This document shows, piece after piece, positions 1 through 8,257 of a DNA stretch of 64,000 nt. The translations under genes were made by a program, and so were the position numbers. The stretch lies in assembly GCF_900591205.1 (NCBI RefSeq), contig NZ_UUPU01000062.1:32757-96756 (forward strand), in the 5' to 3' direction. The number at the start of each line of letters is the position of its first letter. Position 1 is the stretch's first letter. The notes beneath the pieces are model-generated. The model was given only the letters and a program-made list of their open reading frames with translations, searched no databases and was not told the origin of the DNA. The DNA comes from Pseudomonas viridiflava. GTDB lineage: Bacteria > Pseudomonadota > Gammaproteobacteria > Pseudomonadales > Pseudomonadaceae.

Positions 1-39
1 AGGGCGCCGGGTTTCGGCCAATCGCTTGAACAAGGCCAT
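1..39 (-). CDS. Partial gene downstream of the ABC permease (5' end only)
   Basis: An ATG at 37-39 on the minus strand overlaps the TGA of the preceding permease by one base (TGATG) and opens a frame that stays open to the window edge. It reads MALFKRLAETRRP. The tight overlap suggests translational coupling in the same operon as the ABC importer. Thirteen residues are too few to name a family; a catabolic enzyme or the missing periplasmic binding protein are both possible. Confidence 0.4.
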   Translation of the reverse strand, partial: MALFKRLAETRRP

Positions 40-833
40 CAATGTTTCCCCACCAGCACGCGGTCCAGGCCGTAGACCCGGTCGAGCAGAATCATGGTTG
101 CCGCCGTCAGTGCAATCACCAGCGCTGACACCGCCGCCATCATCGGGTCGATGGATTCGGTGGCGTACACGTACATGCGCACCGGCAGGGTTTGCGTGGC
201 CGGCGAGCTGACGAAGATCGACAGCGTTACCTCATCGAAACTGTTGATAAATGCCAGCAGCCAGCCGCTGGCGACACCGGGCAGAATCATCGGCAGGGTA
301 ATTTGCCGAAACAGCGTGAAGCGCCCGGCACCCAGCGATTGAGCTGCCTGCTCCGCGCTGCGATCCATTCCGATGGCTGCCGCCAGCACCAGGCGCAACA
401 CATAGGGCGTAATGATCACCACGTGCGCCAGCATCAACCAGGTGAAGCTGCCATTCACGCCCATCAACGCAAACAACCTCAGCATCGCCACCCCCAGCAC
501 CAGGTGCGGGATGATGATCGGCGACAAGAACAACGCGCTGAAAAAATTTCGCCCAGGGAACGGATAGCGGCTGATCGCCAGGGCCGCCGGCACCGCGATC
601 AGCGTGGCCAGGGTCGCGGCGGTAAAGGCCAGGATCAGGCTGTTATAGAACGCCTGGATAAAGTCGGCACGCTCAAACACCGCACGAAACCAGCGCAGTG
701 AGAAGCCCGATGTGGGCAGGCTCAAGGTGTTTTCCGGGGTAAAGGCCACCAGGCATACCACCACCAGCGGCGCCATCATGAACAGCACCACCAAACCGTG
801 AAAACCGAGGGCCAAAGGACCGTTTCTGGACAT
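39..833 (-). CDS. ABC importer permease, PotC/PotI-like (polyamine-type)
   Basis: This 264-residue inner-membrane permease belongs to the family that imports spermidine/putrescine and related organic cations. About six hydrophobic segments are visible, and the cytoplasmic EAA loop is clear (EQAAQSLGAGRFTLFRQ, about residue 160, then LPMILPG), which is where the ATPase docks. It lies 4 bases after the partner permease and forms an operon with it and the ATPase upstream. No periplasmic binding protein is visible in the window, so the substrate cannot be assigned. The family is secure, the substrate is not. Confidence 0.88.
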   Translation of the reverse strand: MSRNGPLALGFHGLVVLFMMAPLVVVCLVAFTPENTLSLPTSGFSLRWFRAVFERADFIQAFYNSLILAFTAATLATLIAVPAALAISRYPFPGRNFFSALFLSPIIIPHLVLGVAMLRLFALMGVNGSFTWLMLAHVVIITPYVLRLVLAAAIGMDRSAEQAAQSLGAGRFTLFRQITLPMILPGVASGWLLAFINSFDEVTLSIFVSSPATQTLPVRMYVYATESIDPMMAAVSALVIALTAATMILLDRVYGLDRVLVGKH

Positions 834-837
834 GCGC

Positions 838-1683
838 TTAAACCCCCAGGGACTTTTTGTAGCGGCCTTCGACCATGCGGTTCCAGCTCAGCAGGATCAG
901 CAGATTGACCAACAGCAGCACCACCGCGATGGTCGCGCCCATGGGCCAGTTGAGTTCCGAGAGATACTGGTCGTACACCACGGTGGCGACCATCTTCAGG
1001 CGACGCCCGCCGAGCAGGCCGGGGATCGCAAAGGAGCTGGCGGCCAGGCCGAACACGATCAACGTGCCGGACAGCACACCGGGCATCACCTGCGGCAACA
1101 CGATCTTGCGCATCACCGTGGCCTGGCTTGCGCCCAGCGACAGCGCTGCCTGTTCCGCCGACGGGTCGAGCTTTTGCAGCGAGGTCCACACCGGAATGAT
1201 CATGAATGGCAGCATCACGTGCACCAGCGCGATGATCACCGCGAACGGTGTGTACAGCAGCTTCACCGGGCGCCCGCCAAGGGCTTGGATTACTTGGTTT
1301 ACCAGGCCGTCGGCGCCGAGCAACAGGCTCCAGCCAAAGGCGCGCACCACCACCGAAATCAGCAACGGCGTCAGGATCAGGATCAAAAAGATCGAGCGCC
1401 ACGGAGTGCCCATGCGGCTAAGGATGTACGCCTCGGGCACGCCGATCACCACGCACAGCAACGTCACCAATGCACTGATCCAGAAGGTGCGCCAGAAGAT
1501 TTCGTAGAAGTACGAATCGCTGAACAGCGACAGGTAATGGGCCAGGGTCCACTCATCGCCCTTTACGCCCACCTGGTAGTCGAACACGTTGAACGACAGC
1601 ACCAGCGTCAGCCCGAGGGGCAAAATCAACAGCCCGGTAAACAGCAGCAGGGCCGGCAGCGAGAGCAAATAACCGCGACTCAT
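838..1683 (-). CDS. ABC importer permease, PotB/PotH-like (polyamine-type)
   Basis: This 281-residue multi-spanning permease is the second membrane subunit of the same importer. It starts with a hydrophobic segment (LLSLPALLLFTGLLILPLG) and carries an EAA loop with the pattern EQAALSLGASQATVMRKIVLP around residue 190. Its ATG overlaps the stop codon of the ATPase gene (ATGA at 1680-1683), a typical coupled ABC operon. Polyamine transporters pair one B-type and one C-type permease, and that pairing is seen here. The actual substrate is unknown. Confidence 0.88.
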   Translation of the reverse strand: MSRGYLLSLPALLLFTGLLILPLGLTLVLSFNVFDYQVGVKGDEWTLAHYLSLFSDSYFYEIFWRTFWISALVTLLCVVIGVPEAYILSRMGTPWRSIFLILILTPLLISVVVRAFGWSLLLGADGLVNQVIQALGGRPVKLLYTPFAVIIALVHVMLPFMIIPVWTSLQKLDPSAEQAALSLGASQATVMRKIVLPQVMPGVLSGTLIVFGLAASSFAIPGLLGGRRLKMVATVVYDQYLSELNWPMGATIAVVLLLVNLLILLSWNRMVEGRYKKSLGV

Positions 1684-2708
1684 GCGCGCACCTCATCCGC
1701 CGCCAGCACACGCAGCAGCTCGGCCTGCCACTCAAGGCCCACCGCCGCGCCGTTGTCCAACGGCGCGCTGCCGTCGTTGCTGCGTACTACGGTGATTTCA
1801 CCGAGGTCGGTGTGGATGCGATACAGCCATTGGCTGCCGAAGAAGTAGCGGTTCAGGACCTTGCCTTGCAGGCGCCCTGAACCGGGGGCCACCAGGCTGA
1901 TTTTTTCCGGTCGCAGGCTCAGGGTCAGCTCGCCGTCGCCGCTTGCGTGACGCACTTGTGGGGTGCCGAGTTCGTCAAAATCCCCCGGTAGCAGGTTGGC
2001 CTTGCCGACGAAGTCCGAGATAAACCGCGTGCGCGGGTGTTCGTAGAGCGTGTACGGCGCATCGATCTGGGTCACGCGGCCGGCCTGCATCACCACCACA
2101 CGGTCGCTGATGGACAGCGCTTCGGCCTGGTCGTGGGTGACCATCAACGTGGTGATGCCGACCGCGCACTGGATGCGGCGGATTTCAAACTGCATCTCTT
2201 CGCGCAGGTTGGCGTCGAGGTTGGACAGCGGTTCATCCAGCAACAATACCGGCGGTTCGATCACCAGCGCACGCGCCAGGGCCACACGCTGGCGTTGGCC
2301 ACCGGACAGCTCGCGTGGGTAACGCTCGGCGTGTGGGGCCAGGCGTACCAGTTCGAGCACGGTTTTGACCTTGCTGGCGATTTCGGCGGCCGGCACTTTG
2401 CGCATCTTCAGGCCGAAGGCGACGTTGTCCCGCACGCTCATGTGCGGGAACAGCGCGTAACTCTGGAACACCACGCCCAGGCCCCGGCTGGCGGGTTTGG
2501 CGTGGGTGATGTCGCGGCCGTCGAGCAGGATCTGCCCGCCGCTCACGTCCACGAAGCCGGCGATCATTTGCAGGGTGGTGGTCTTGCCGCAGCCTGAGGG
2601 GCCGAGCAGGGAAACGAACTCGCCTTTTTCCACCGCGAGGTCGGTGGCGACCACCGCGTCGACGGCGCCGTAGCGTTTGCTCAAGGCGTTGAGTTGGAGA
2701 AATGCCAT
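1680..2708 (-). CDS. ABC importer ATP-binding protein, PotA-like
   Basis: This 342-residue ATPase energises the importer from the cytoplasm. Walker A is GPSGCGKTT (about residue 36), followed by the Q-loop VVFQSYALFPH, the signature LSGGQRQRVALARAL, Walker B VLLLDEPLSNLD and the switch histidine in MVTHDQAEAL. A C-terminal TOBE-like region (about 240-340, with SLRPEKI) is typical of the PotA/MalK group. It is the first gene of a minus-strand operon, followed by two permeases with overlapping or near-overlapping starts. The divergent IclR-type gene across a 242-base gap is the obvious candidate regulator. Confidence 0.9.
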   Translation of the reverse strand: MAFLQLNALSKRYGAVDAVVATDLAVEKGEFVSLLGPSGCGKTTTLQMIAGFVDVSGGQILLDGRDITHAKPASRGLGVVFQSYALFPHMSVRDNVAFGLKMRKVPAAEIASKVKTVLELVRLAPHAERYPRELSGGQRQRVALARALVIEPPVLLLDEPLSNLDANLREEMQFEIRRIQCAVGITTLMVTHDQAEALSISDRVVVMQAGRVTQIDAPYTLYEHPRTRFISDFVGKANLLPGDFDELGTPQVRHASGDGELTLSLRPEKISLVAPGSGRLQGKVLNRYFFGSQWLYRIHTDLGEITVVRSNDGSAPLDNGAAVGLEWQAELLRVLAADEVRA

Positions 2709-2950
2709 GTCTGCGTTCCACCTTTTTTGAGTCGCGTCGAAACGCGCTTTTTTGTTTTGGGCAGATGCGAAAAGAGTGCTGCGGGTGCGTTGGCGCTCGA
2801 TCTCAAGTCGGCTGCCATTAGTTGTTCATTTCGCCCCTGTGGACGCAGATTAGGACGAAGACTAGGATGGGCGGAAGATGGAATTTCACTGAATGAGTAA
2901 GTATTTTAAGATTTATTCACTCACCAGAATTTAAGTAGAGATGAGTCGCT

Positions 2951-3781
2951 ATGGATTCCACTGAGCGGAATGAAAATACCAAGGAAGTCGGTGCAGGCGG
3001 TGTGTCCCGTCTGTTCGCGCTACTGCGTACTTTGGGTGAGGTGCCCGAAGGGGGTGAACGGGTGACCCAGCTTGCGCAACAGGTCGGCCTGTCCCAACCC
3101 ACCACTCACCGGCTGTTACGCAGCCTGATGGACGAAGGCATGGTCGAGCAGGACGCACGCAGCAAACGCTATCGCCTGAGCCTGGAGTTTTTCGCCCTGG
3201 CGGCCAACGCCGGCAAGACCGGCAACCTGCGTGAGTTGGTGCGGCCAAGCATGTTGCGTTTGAGTGCTTCGTTGGGCGATTCGCTGTTCCTGCTGGCGCG
3301 CAGCGGCTTTGACGCGATCTGCCTGGATCGCAGCGAAGGCCCGTACCCGATTCGCACCTTCACCGGGGATATCGGCGGGCGTGTGGCGCTGGGCGTGGGG
3401 CAGGGCAGTTTGGCGATTCTGGCGTTCTTGCCGGAGGAAGAGCGTGAAACGGTGATCCGCTACAACCTGCCAAGGCTCAAGGACTTTCACCTGTATGACG
3501 AAGTGCTGCTGCGCTCCGAGGTGGAGAACGTACGGCGCCTGGGTTACGCGGCGCGCAACACCGGGGTGCTGGAGGGGATGGCCGGGTTGGCGGTGCCGAT
3601 TCTCAATCGGGATGGGCACGCGGTGGCGGCGCTGAGCGTGGCGACCATCAGTGATCGCCTGGGGCCGAGTCGTTTGCCGATGGTGGTGGAGTTGCTCAAA
3701 CGCGAGGCGGCGGCGATCGGGCCCAGGATCAATCCGTTTGACCCGACGTTGCGCCGGCCCTCGCAGGCTTTCGGCGGATAA
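2951..3781 (+). CDS. IclR-family transcriptional regulator
   Basis: This 276-residue regulator has an N-terminal winged helix-turn-helix (about 20-80, VTQLAQQVGLSQPTTHRLLRS) and a C-terminal IclR effector domain (about 95-265, ending with the AALSVATISDRL-type strand). Members control catabolic or transport operons in response to small metabolites. It is transcribed divergently from the PotA-like ABC operon, and the AT-rich 242-base gap between them can hold both promoters, so it probably regulates that operon. The ATG at 2951 was chosen because it opens the continuous frame. The ATG ten bases upstream is out of frame. Confidence 0.88.
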   Translation: MDSTERNENTKEVGAGGVSRLFALLRTLGEVPEGGERVTQLAQQVGLSQPTTHRLLRSLMDEGMVEQDARSKRYRLSLEFFALAANAGKTGNLRELVRPSMLRLSASLGDSLFLLARSGFDAICLDRSEGPYPIRTFTGDIGGRVALGVGQGSLAILAFLPEEERETVIRYNLPRLKDFHLYDEVLLRSEVENVRRLGYAARNTGVLEGMAGLAVPILNRDGHAVAALSVATISDRLGPSRLPMVVELLKREAAAIGPRINPFDPTLRRPSQAFGG

Positions 3782-3807
3782 CCCCTCTACAAGACAATGA
3801 AGATCAA

Positions 3808-3900
3808 ATGTGGGAGGGGGCTTGCCCCCGATGGCAATGGGTCAGTTACCGATGCATTCATTGACACGCCCTCATCGGGGGCAAGCCCCCTCCCACATTT
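3808..3900. repeat. REPIN (inverted pair of REP sequences)
   Basis: Two REP arms face each other: ATGTGGGAGGGGGCTTGCCC on the left and its near-exact complement on the right, separated by a variable centre. The arms extend into matching flanks (GATCAAA and TTTGATC). The element sits between the convergent 3' ends of the IclR gene and the response regulator. Such doublets are dispersed non-autonomous repeats mobilised by RAYT transposases in P. fluorescens. No RAYT gene is in the window. Confidence 0.92.
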
Positions 3901-3921
3901 TGATCTTCATACCTCAGGTGA

Positions 3922-4587
3922 TCAGATCGCTGCCAGGGCTACGGACGTGGCGGCCGTGCGAGTCTCCACGCCGAGCTTCACATACACATGCTCCAAATGC
4001 TTGTTCACCGTGCGCGGGCTCAACCCCAGAATATCGCCAATATCCCGATTGGTTTTGCCACACGCCACCCAGCGCAGTACCTCCACCTCGCGCTCGGTCA
4101 GCTGGAACCTGGCGGATAACAGCCGCTGCGCCGGCGCGTCATCCAGCGTCAACACACTCGGCTGCGTCGCCTCGCGTGCCGACAACAGAATGCGCGACGT
4201 ACGCAAATGCGCCGCCACCCGCGCCAACACCTCATCGGTCTGGATCGGCTTGGTCACATAGTCGCTGCCACCCACCTCAAAGCCCTGCACCACATGTTTG
4301 CTGTCGGTCAGCCCGGTCATGAACACCACGGGGATATCCGCGCTGGCGGGCTGGGCCTTGAGTCGGCGGCAGGTTTCGAAGCCGTCCAGGCCCGGCATCA
4401 TCGCGTCCAGCAGGATCAGGTCCGGACGCCTGCGTTGCACGCGGTTCAGCGCGCTCAGGCCGTCGAGGGCCACCAGCACCATGTAGCCGGCGTCATCGAG
4501 GGCGTCGGAGAGCATCGCCAGGTTGTCGGGTGTGTCATCGACGATCAGCACCACGCCAGGTTCAGTGCTGCGGGTGAGTGCATTCAT
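3922..4587 (-). CDS. Response regulator, receiver plus LuxR-type HTH
   Basis: This 221-residue protein has an N-terminal receiver domain (VVLIVDDTPDNLAML at about residue 11, phosphoacceptor region DLILLDAMMPGLDG, lysine in YVTKPI) and a C-terminal LuxR/FixJ-type helix-turn-helix (LTEREVEVLRWVACGKTNRD). The start at 4587 is supported by an AAGGAGG ribosome site 8 bases upstream, and longer in-frame starts lack one. Its first codons overlap the end of the transporter-kinase gene (4562), so the two are coupled and form a sensor-regulator pair. The likely targets are the adjacent amide uptake and hydrolysis genes. Confidence 0.92.
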   Translation of the reverse strand: MNALTRSTEPGVVLIVDDTPDNLAMLSDALDDAGYMVLVALDGLSALNRVQRRRPDLILLDAMMPGLDGFETCRRLKAQPASADIPVVFMTGLTDSKHVVQGFEVGGSDYVTKPIQTDEVLARVAAHLRTSRILLSAREATQPSVLTLDDAPAQRLLSARFQLTEREVEVLRWVACGKTNRDIGDILGLSPRTVNKHLEHVYVKLGVETRTAATSVALAAI

Positions 4588-7500
4588 CTTCGGCCTCCTT
4601 GAGGGTTCGGTTGAGTTCATCCAGGCGAAAACCCTTGAGCAACCCGCGCACCTTGGTAATGAAAGGTTCGGCGTCGGGGCGTTGTTCAAGGATCGCGTCG
4701 AGTTTGGCGTGCAGGCCGCGTACATAGCCAATGGCGCTGAGTTCGGCGAGGGCGGCGAGGTCTTCGGGGCTGGGCAGCACGCTGGGGGGCGGTGGCGGCG
4801 TGAAGCTCTTGGTGCGGCGCAACCACTGCAAATCCAGGTGCTGTTGCAGGCGCCCGAGCAGTTCCGGCGTGCGCACCGGCTTGGCCAGGTAGTCGTTGCA
4901 GGCAGCGGCGATGCTGCGTTCGCGGTCGTCGGTAAAGGCGTTGGCGGAGATCACGATGATCGGTGCGGTGGACAGCGCATTGCGCCGGATCAGTCGGCTG
5001 GTTTCATAGCCATCCAGGGTCGGCATCGACAGGTCCATCAGGATCAGGTCCGGGGCCAGCAACGCCACCTGGCGGATCGCGTCCTGGCCATTGCTCGCCT
5101 GCACCACCTCAAACCCCAGTGGCGTGAGCATGCCGCTGAGCACTTTGCGATGGTCCACATGATCGTCCACCACCAGAATGCGCCGGCGCTCGCCCTGGTA
5201 GCCGATGATGTCGTGCTCCACATGCACCACGGCCTGTGGCGCGCGTACCTGGGACAGGAACAGCCGCACCTGGAAGCACGTGCCCTGATCCAGCTCGCTG
5301 GTGACCCGCAACTCGCCGCCCATCAAGGACGTGAGCATGCGCGTGATGGTCAGCCCCAGGCCCACGCCCTTGTCCTGGCGCATCAGGTCGCCGCGTTCGA
5401 AGGGTTGGAAAATCCGCTCGATCTGCCCCGGATCAATACCGATGCCGGTGTCGATGATTTCAAAATTGGCAGTTTCGCGCATGTAGCTGACCCGCAGGCA
5501 CACCTCGCCGCTGTCGGTAAAATTCACCGCGTTGCCCAGCAGGTTGATCAGGATCTGCCGTACGCGTTTTTCATCGCCGCGCACCACCGCCGGGATCTTG
5601 CCCACGCAGTCCAGGCGAAAACGCAAACCCTTGTCCTGAGCTTGTGGGGTGAACATTTGCTCCAGGTCGTGGATCAGCTCGGGGAAGGGGATTTCGGTAA
5701 GCTCCAGGCGCAGCTTGCCAGCCTCGATCTTGGCCACATCGAGCAGGCCGTCGATCAGTGACAACAGGTGCGAGCCACTGCGCAGGATGGTCGCCAGGGC
5801 GTCCTGATGTTGCTCGGGCATGGCGCTGTCGCGCTGCAGAATCTGGGTAAAGCCGAGGATGCTGTTGAGCGGCGTGCGCAGCTCATGGGACAGCCCGGTG
5901 ACATAGCGGCTCTTGGCCGCATTTGCGGCTTCCGAGGCTTCCTTGGCCTGTTGCAGGGCTTGGTCGGTAAGGCTGTGAGCGTCGATTTCCTGCATCAACA
6001 GCAGGGTCTGGCGGTCGGACTCCTCCTGGGCGACGCCACGGCTTTCACGGGTCAGCACCACCCACCACGCGAGCACGGCGGCCAGAACCGACAGCGTGAG
6101 AAACGCCTTGAAGAACGCTTGGTAGAGGGTTTCCGAGTGCGGCAAACCCTGGGCCGCCTGCACGTAGATCAGTGCCAGCGCGCCGGCCAGCATCAGCACC
6201 AGCGCCAGCAGCAGGCCGAGGTAATGGGCGAGGCGGGTGTGCAGACGCGGCATCAAGGTGTTGGGCAGCAGCCAGCGCAACACCCCTTCGAATTGGGTGA
6301 CCAGCCGCGCATGGGGTTTGCAGCGGTCGCCGCAGCGCGCATCCAGTGAGCAACACAGCGAGCAGATCGGCGTGCTGTAGGCCGGGCAGAACGCCATGTC
6401 GGCGGTTTCGAACGGGTTGCTGCACAGCCCGCACACCGCGTGAGTGGCCGGTGCCACCGGGTGAATCAGCTGTAAGTCGCTGGTACGCGCAATGTAGTAC
6501 TTGCCTTTAGTCAGCCAGGCCAACAGCGGCGCCATCACCAATGCCGTGCCCAGCGCCACGAACGGCGGCGCCGCCTGCGCCAAGGCGCCGAACAGGCCGA
6601 AGTGGGCGAGAATCGACAGCAACGAGGCGACCAGCATCGAGCCGACGCCCACCGGATTGATGTCGTACAGGTGCGCCCGCTTGAACTCGATATGTCTGGG
6701 CGACAGGCCCAGCGGCTTGTTGATCACCAGGTCTGCCACCAACGTGCCGATCCAGGCAATCGCGATGTTCGCGTACAGCCCCAGCACCTGGTCGATCACG
6801 TCGAACACACCCAGTTCCATCAGCATCAGCGCAATGGCCACATTGAACACCAGCCACACCACGCGTCCGGGGTGGCTGTGGGTCACGCGGGCGAAGAAGT
6901 TCGACCAGGCCAGGGAGCCCGCGTAGGCATTGGTCAGGTTGATCTTCATCTGCGAGATAAACACGAACAGCACCATCGCGCCGAGGGCCCATTCCGGCGA
7001 GCTGAACACATAGCGGAAGGCGACGAGGTACATCTGGGTCGGCTCGGCGGCCCGCTCCATGGGGATTTCATGTTGCAGGGCGAGAAACGCGAGGAACGCG
7101 CCGGCGAACATTTTCAAGGCGCCGGGGATGATCCAGCCAGGGCCGGCGCAGAGCAGGGCGGCCCACCAGCGTTTGCGGTTGGCGGCAGTTTTTTCCGGCA
7201 GGAAGCGCAGGTAGTCGACCTGTTCGCCGATCTGCGTCACCAGTGACAGCGCCACGGTGCAGGCTGCGCAGAACGCCAACAGGTTAAACCCGCCGCCGTC
7301 GCCGCTGCGCCCGACAAAGCTGGTCCAGTCGCTGAAGGCATCGGGGTTTTTCCAACCCACAAACCCATAAGGCAGCACCAGCAACAGTAGCCAGATTGGC
7401 TGCGTCCACAGTTGCAGGCGGCTGATCAGGGTCACGCCGTAGGCCACCAGCGGAATCACCAGCAGCGAGCAGATCACATAGGCGAAGGCCAATGGGATAT

Positions 7501-7945
7501 GGAAATACAGCTCCAGTGCCAGGGCCATGATCGCCGCCTCCAGGGCGAAGAACAGGAAAGTAAAGCTGGCGTAGATCAGCGAAGTGATGGTGGAGCCGAT
7601 ATAGCCGAAGCCGGCGCCGCGGGTCAGCAGGTCCATGTCGACGCCGTAACGGGCGGCGTAGTAGCTGATGGGCAGGCCGGTGAGGAAGATCACCAGGCTG
7701 ATCGCCAGGATCGCCCAGAACGTGTTGGTAAAACCGTAACTCAAGGCCAGCACGCCACCGATGGCTTCCAGCGCCAGAAACGACACCGCGCCCAAAGCGG
7801 TGTTGGCAATGCGCAGTTCCGACCATTTGCGAAAGGATTTGGGCGTGTAGCGCAGGGCGTAGTCTTCCATGGTCTCGTCGGCGACCCAGGTGTTGTAGTC
7901 GCGGCGGATCTTGACGATGCGCTGGGTGCCGGAAGGAGGGTGCAC
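4562..7945 (-). CDS. NCS1-type permease fused to hybrid histidine kinase with receiver
   Basis: This 1127-residue membrane sensor has four parts. Residues 1 to about 490 resemble a nucleobase:cation symporter-1 permease (starting RRDYNTWVADETMEDYALRY, about 12 membrane segments). Residues 505-542 form a cysteine cluster with eight Cys (505, 508, 520, 528, 531, 532, 538, 542). Two more membrane segments and a helical linker follow. The kinase comes next: HisKA with LSHELRTPLN (H687), an ATPase with N-box LINLLGNAVNF and GLGLTI, and a receiver with acceptor D971 (LILMDLSMP). A tail of about 90 residues could be a phosphotransfer module. The GTG start at 7945 has GGAG upstream and keeps the complete permease N-terminus. 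The permease part may sense, or carry and sense, an amide or urea-like compound, which is an inference from the neighbours. Confidence 0.88.
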   Translation of the reverse strand: MHPPSGTQRIVKIRRDYNTWVADETMEDYALRYTPKSFRKWSELRIANTALGAVSFLALEAIGGVLALSYGFTNTFWAILAISLVIFLTGLPISYYAARYGVDMDLLTRGAGFGYIGSTITSLIYASFTFLFFALEAAIMALALELYFHIPLAFAYVICSLLVIPLVAYGVTLISRLQLWTQPIWLLLLVLPYGFVGWKNPDAFSDWTSFVGRSGDGGGFNLLAFCAACTVALSLVTQIGEQVDYLRFLPEKTAANRKRWWAALLCAGPGWIIPGALKMFAGAFLAFLALQHEIPMERAAEPTQMYLVAFRYVFSSPEWALGAMVLFVFISQMKINLTNAYAGSLAWSNFFARVTHSHPGRVVWLVFNVAIALMLMELGVFDVIDQVLGLYANIAIAWIGTLVADLVINKPLGLSPRHIEFKRAHLYDINPVGVGSMLVASLLSILAHFGLFGALAQAAPPFVALGTALVMAPLLAWLTKGKYYIARTSDLQLIHPVAPATHAVCGLCSNPFETADMAFCPAYSTPICSLCCSLDARCGDRCKPHARLVTQFEGVLRWLLPNTLMPRLHTRLAHYLGLLLALVLMLAGALALIYVQAAQGLPHSETLYQAFFKAFLTLSVLAAVLAWWVVLTRESRGVAQEESDRQTLLLMQEIDAHSLTDQALQQAKEASEAANAAKSRYVTGLSHELRTPLNSILGFTQILQRDSAMPEQHQDALATILRSGSHLLSLIDGLLDVAKIEAGKLRLELTEIPFPELIHDLEQMFTPQAQDKGLRFRLDCVGKIPAVVRGDEKRVRQILINLLGNAVNFTDSGEVCLRVSYMRETANFEIIDTGIGIDPGQIERIFQPFERGDLMRQDKGVGLGLTITRMLTSLMGGELRVTSELDQGTCFQVRLFLSQVRAPQAVVHVEHDIIGYQGERRRILVVDDHVDHRKVLSGMLTPLGFEVVQASNGQDAIRQVALLAPDLILMDLSMPTLDGYETSRLIRRNALSTAPIIVISANAFTDDRERSIAAACNDYLAKPVRTPELLGRLQQHLDLQWLRRTKSFTPPPPPSVLPSPEDLAALAELSAIGYVRGLHAKLDAILEQRPDAEPFITKVRGLLKGFRLDELNRTLKEAEDECTHPQH

Positions 7946-8016
7946 GGTGGGAGGCTCCGTAGGGATGGCGGATGTGAGTGAGCAAGTTCCATGCCCTTGA
8001 ACACCCTGAGATCCAA

Positions 8017-8107
8017 ATGTGGGAGGGGGCTTGCCCCCGATGGCGGTGGGTCAGTCAATTGATTCGGTACTGACCCACCGCCATCGGGAGCAAGCCCCCT
8101 CCCACAG
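8017..8107. repeat. REPIN between the sensor kinase and the amide transporter
   Basis: The left arm ATGTGGGAGGGGGCTTGCCC and the right arm GGAGCAAGCCCCCTCCCACA face each other around a centre containing GGTGGGTCAGT...ACTGACCCACC, itself an inverted repeat. It lies in the divergent gap between the sensor kinase and the substrate-binding protein gene, upstream of the candidate operator at 8163. Confidence 0.92.
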
Positions 8108-8162
8108 TGGACCTCCAGTGTCTGGCGGCCGCGATCCTGCGCGAAAATGGTGCGCAACGGCA

Positions 8163-8191
8163 TACGTCAAATGACGTACTCGGTTACGTCA
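8163..8191. promoter_or_regulatory. Candidate operator: three TACGTCA half-sites
   Basis: TACGTCA at 8163 faces its complement TGACGTA at 8172 with two bases between them (a 16-base palindrome). A third TACGTCA starts at 8185, 22 bases (about two helical turns) from the first. The cluster is 67 bases upstream of the substrate-binding protein start. The same half-site recurs upstream of fmdA at 13314. This layout fits binding by a dimeric regulator such as the adjacent LuxR-type response regulator, which is an inference. Confidence 0.55.
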
Positions 8192-8257
8192 GGCTGCGTA
8201 TACCCGCGCTGGCCCACTGCCGCCATGCTGAACCCCTCATTGCAGAGGAGTCGCCCC

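Noticed and set aside
4523..5761. A plus-strand open frame opposite the hybrid kinase, and another at 60634-62001 opposite pvdM
   Set aside because: The opposite strand carries complete conserved families; these frames have no motif or ribosome site.
8192..8257. A sigma-54 promoter before the amide transporter, and also at 13330-13397 before fmdA
   Set aside because: No GG-N10-GC element with acceptable flanks was found in either leader; TGGCCC near 8209 lacks a correctly spaced TTGC.
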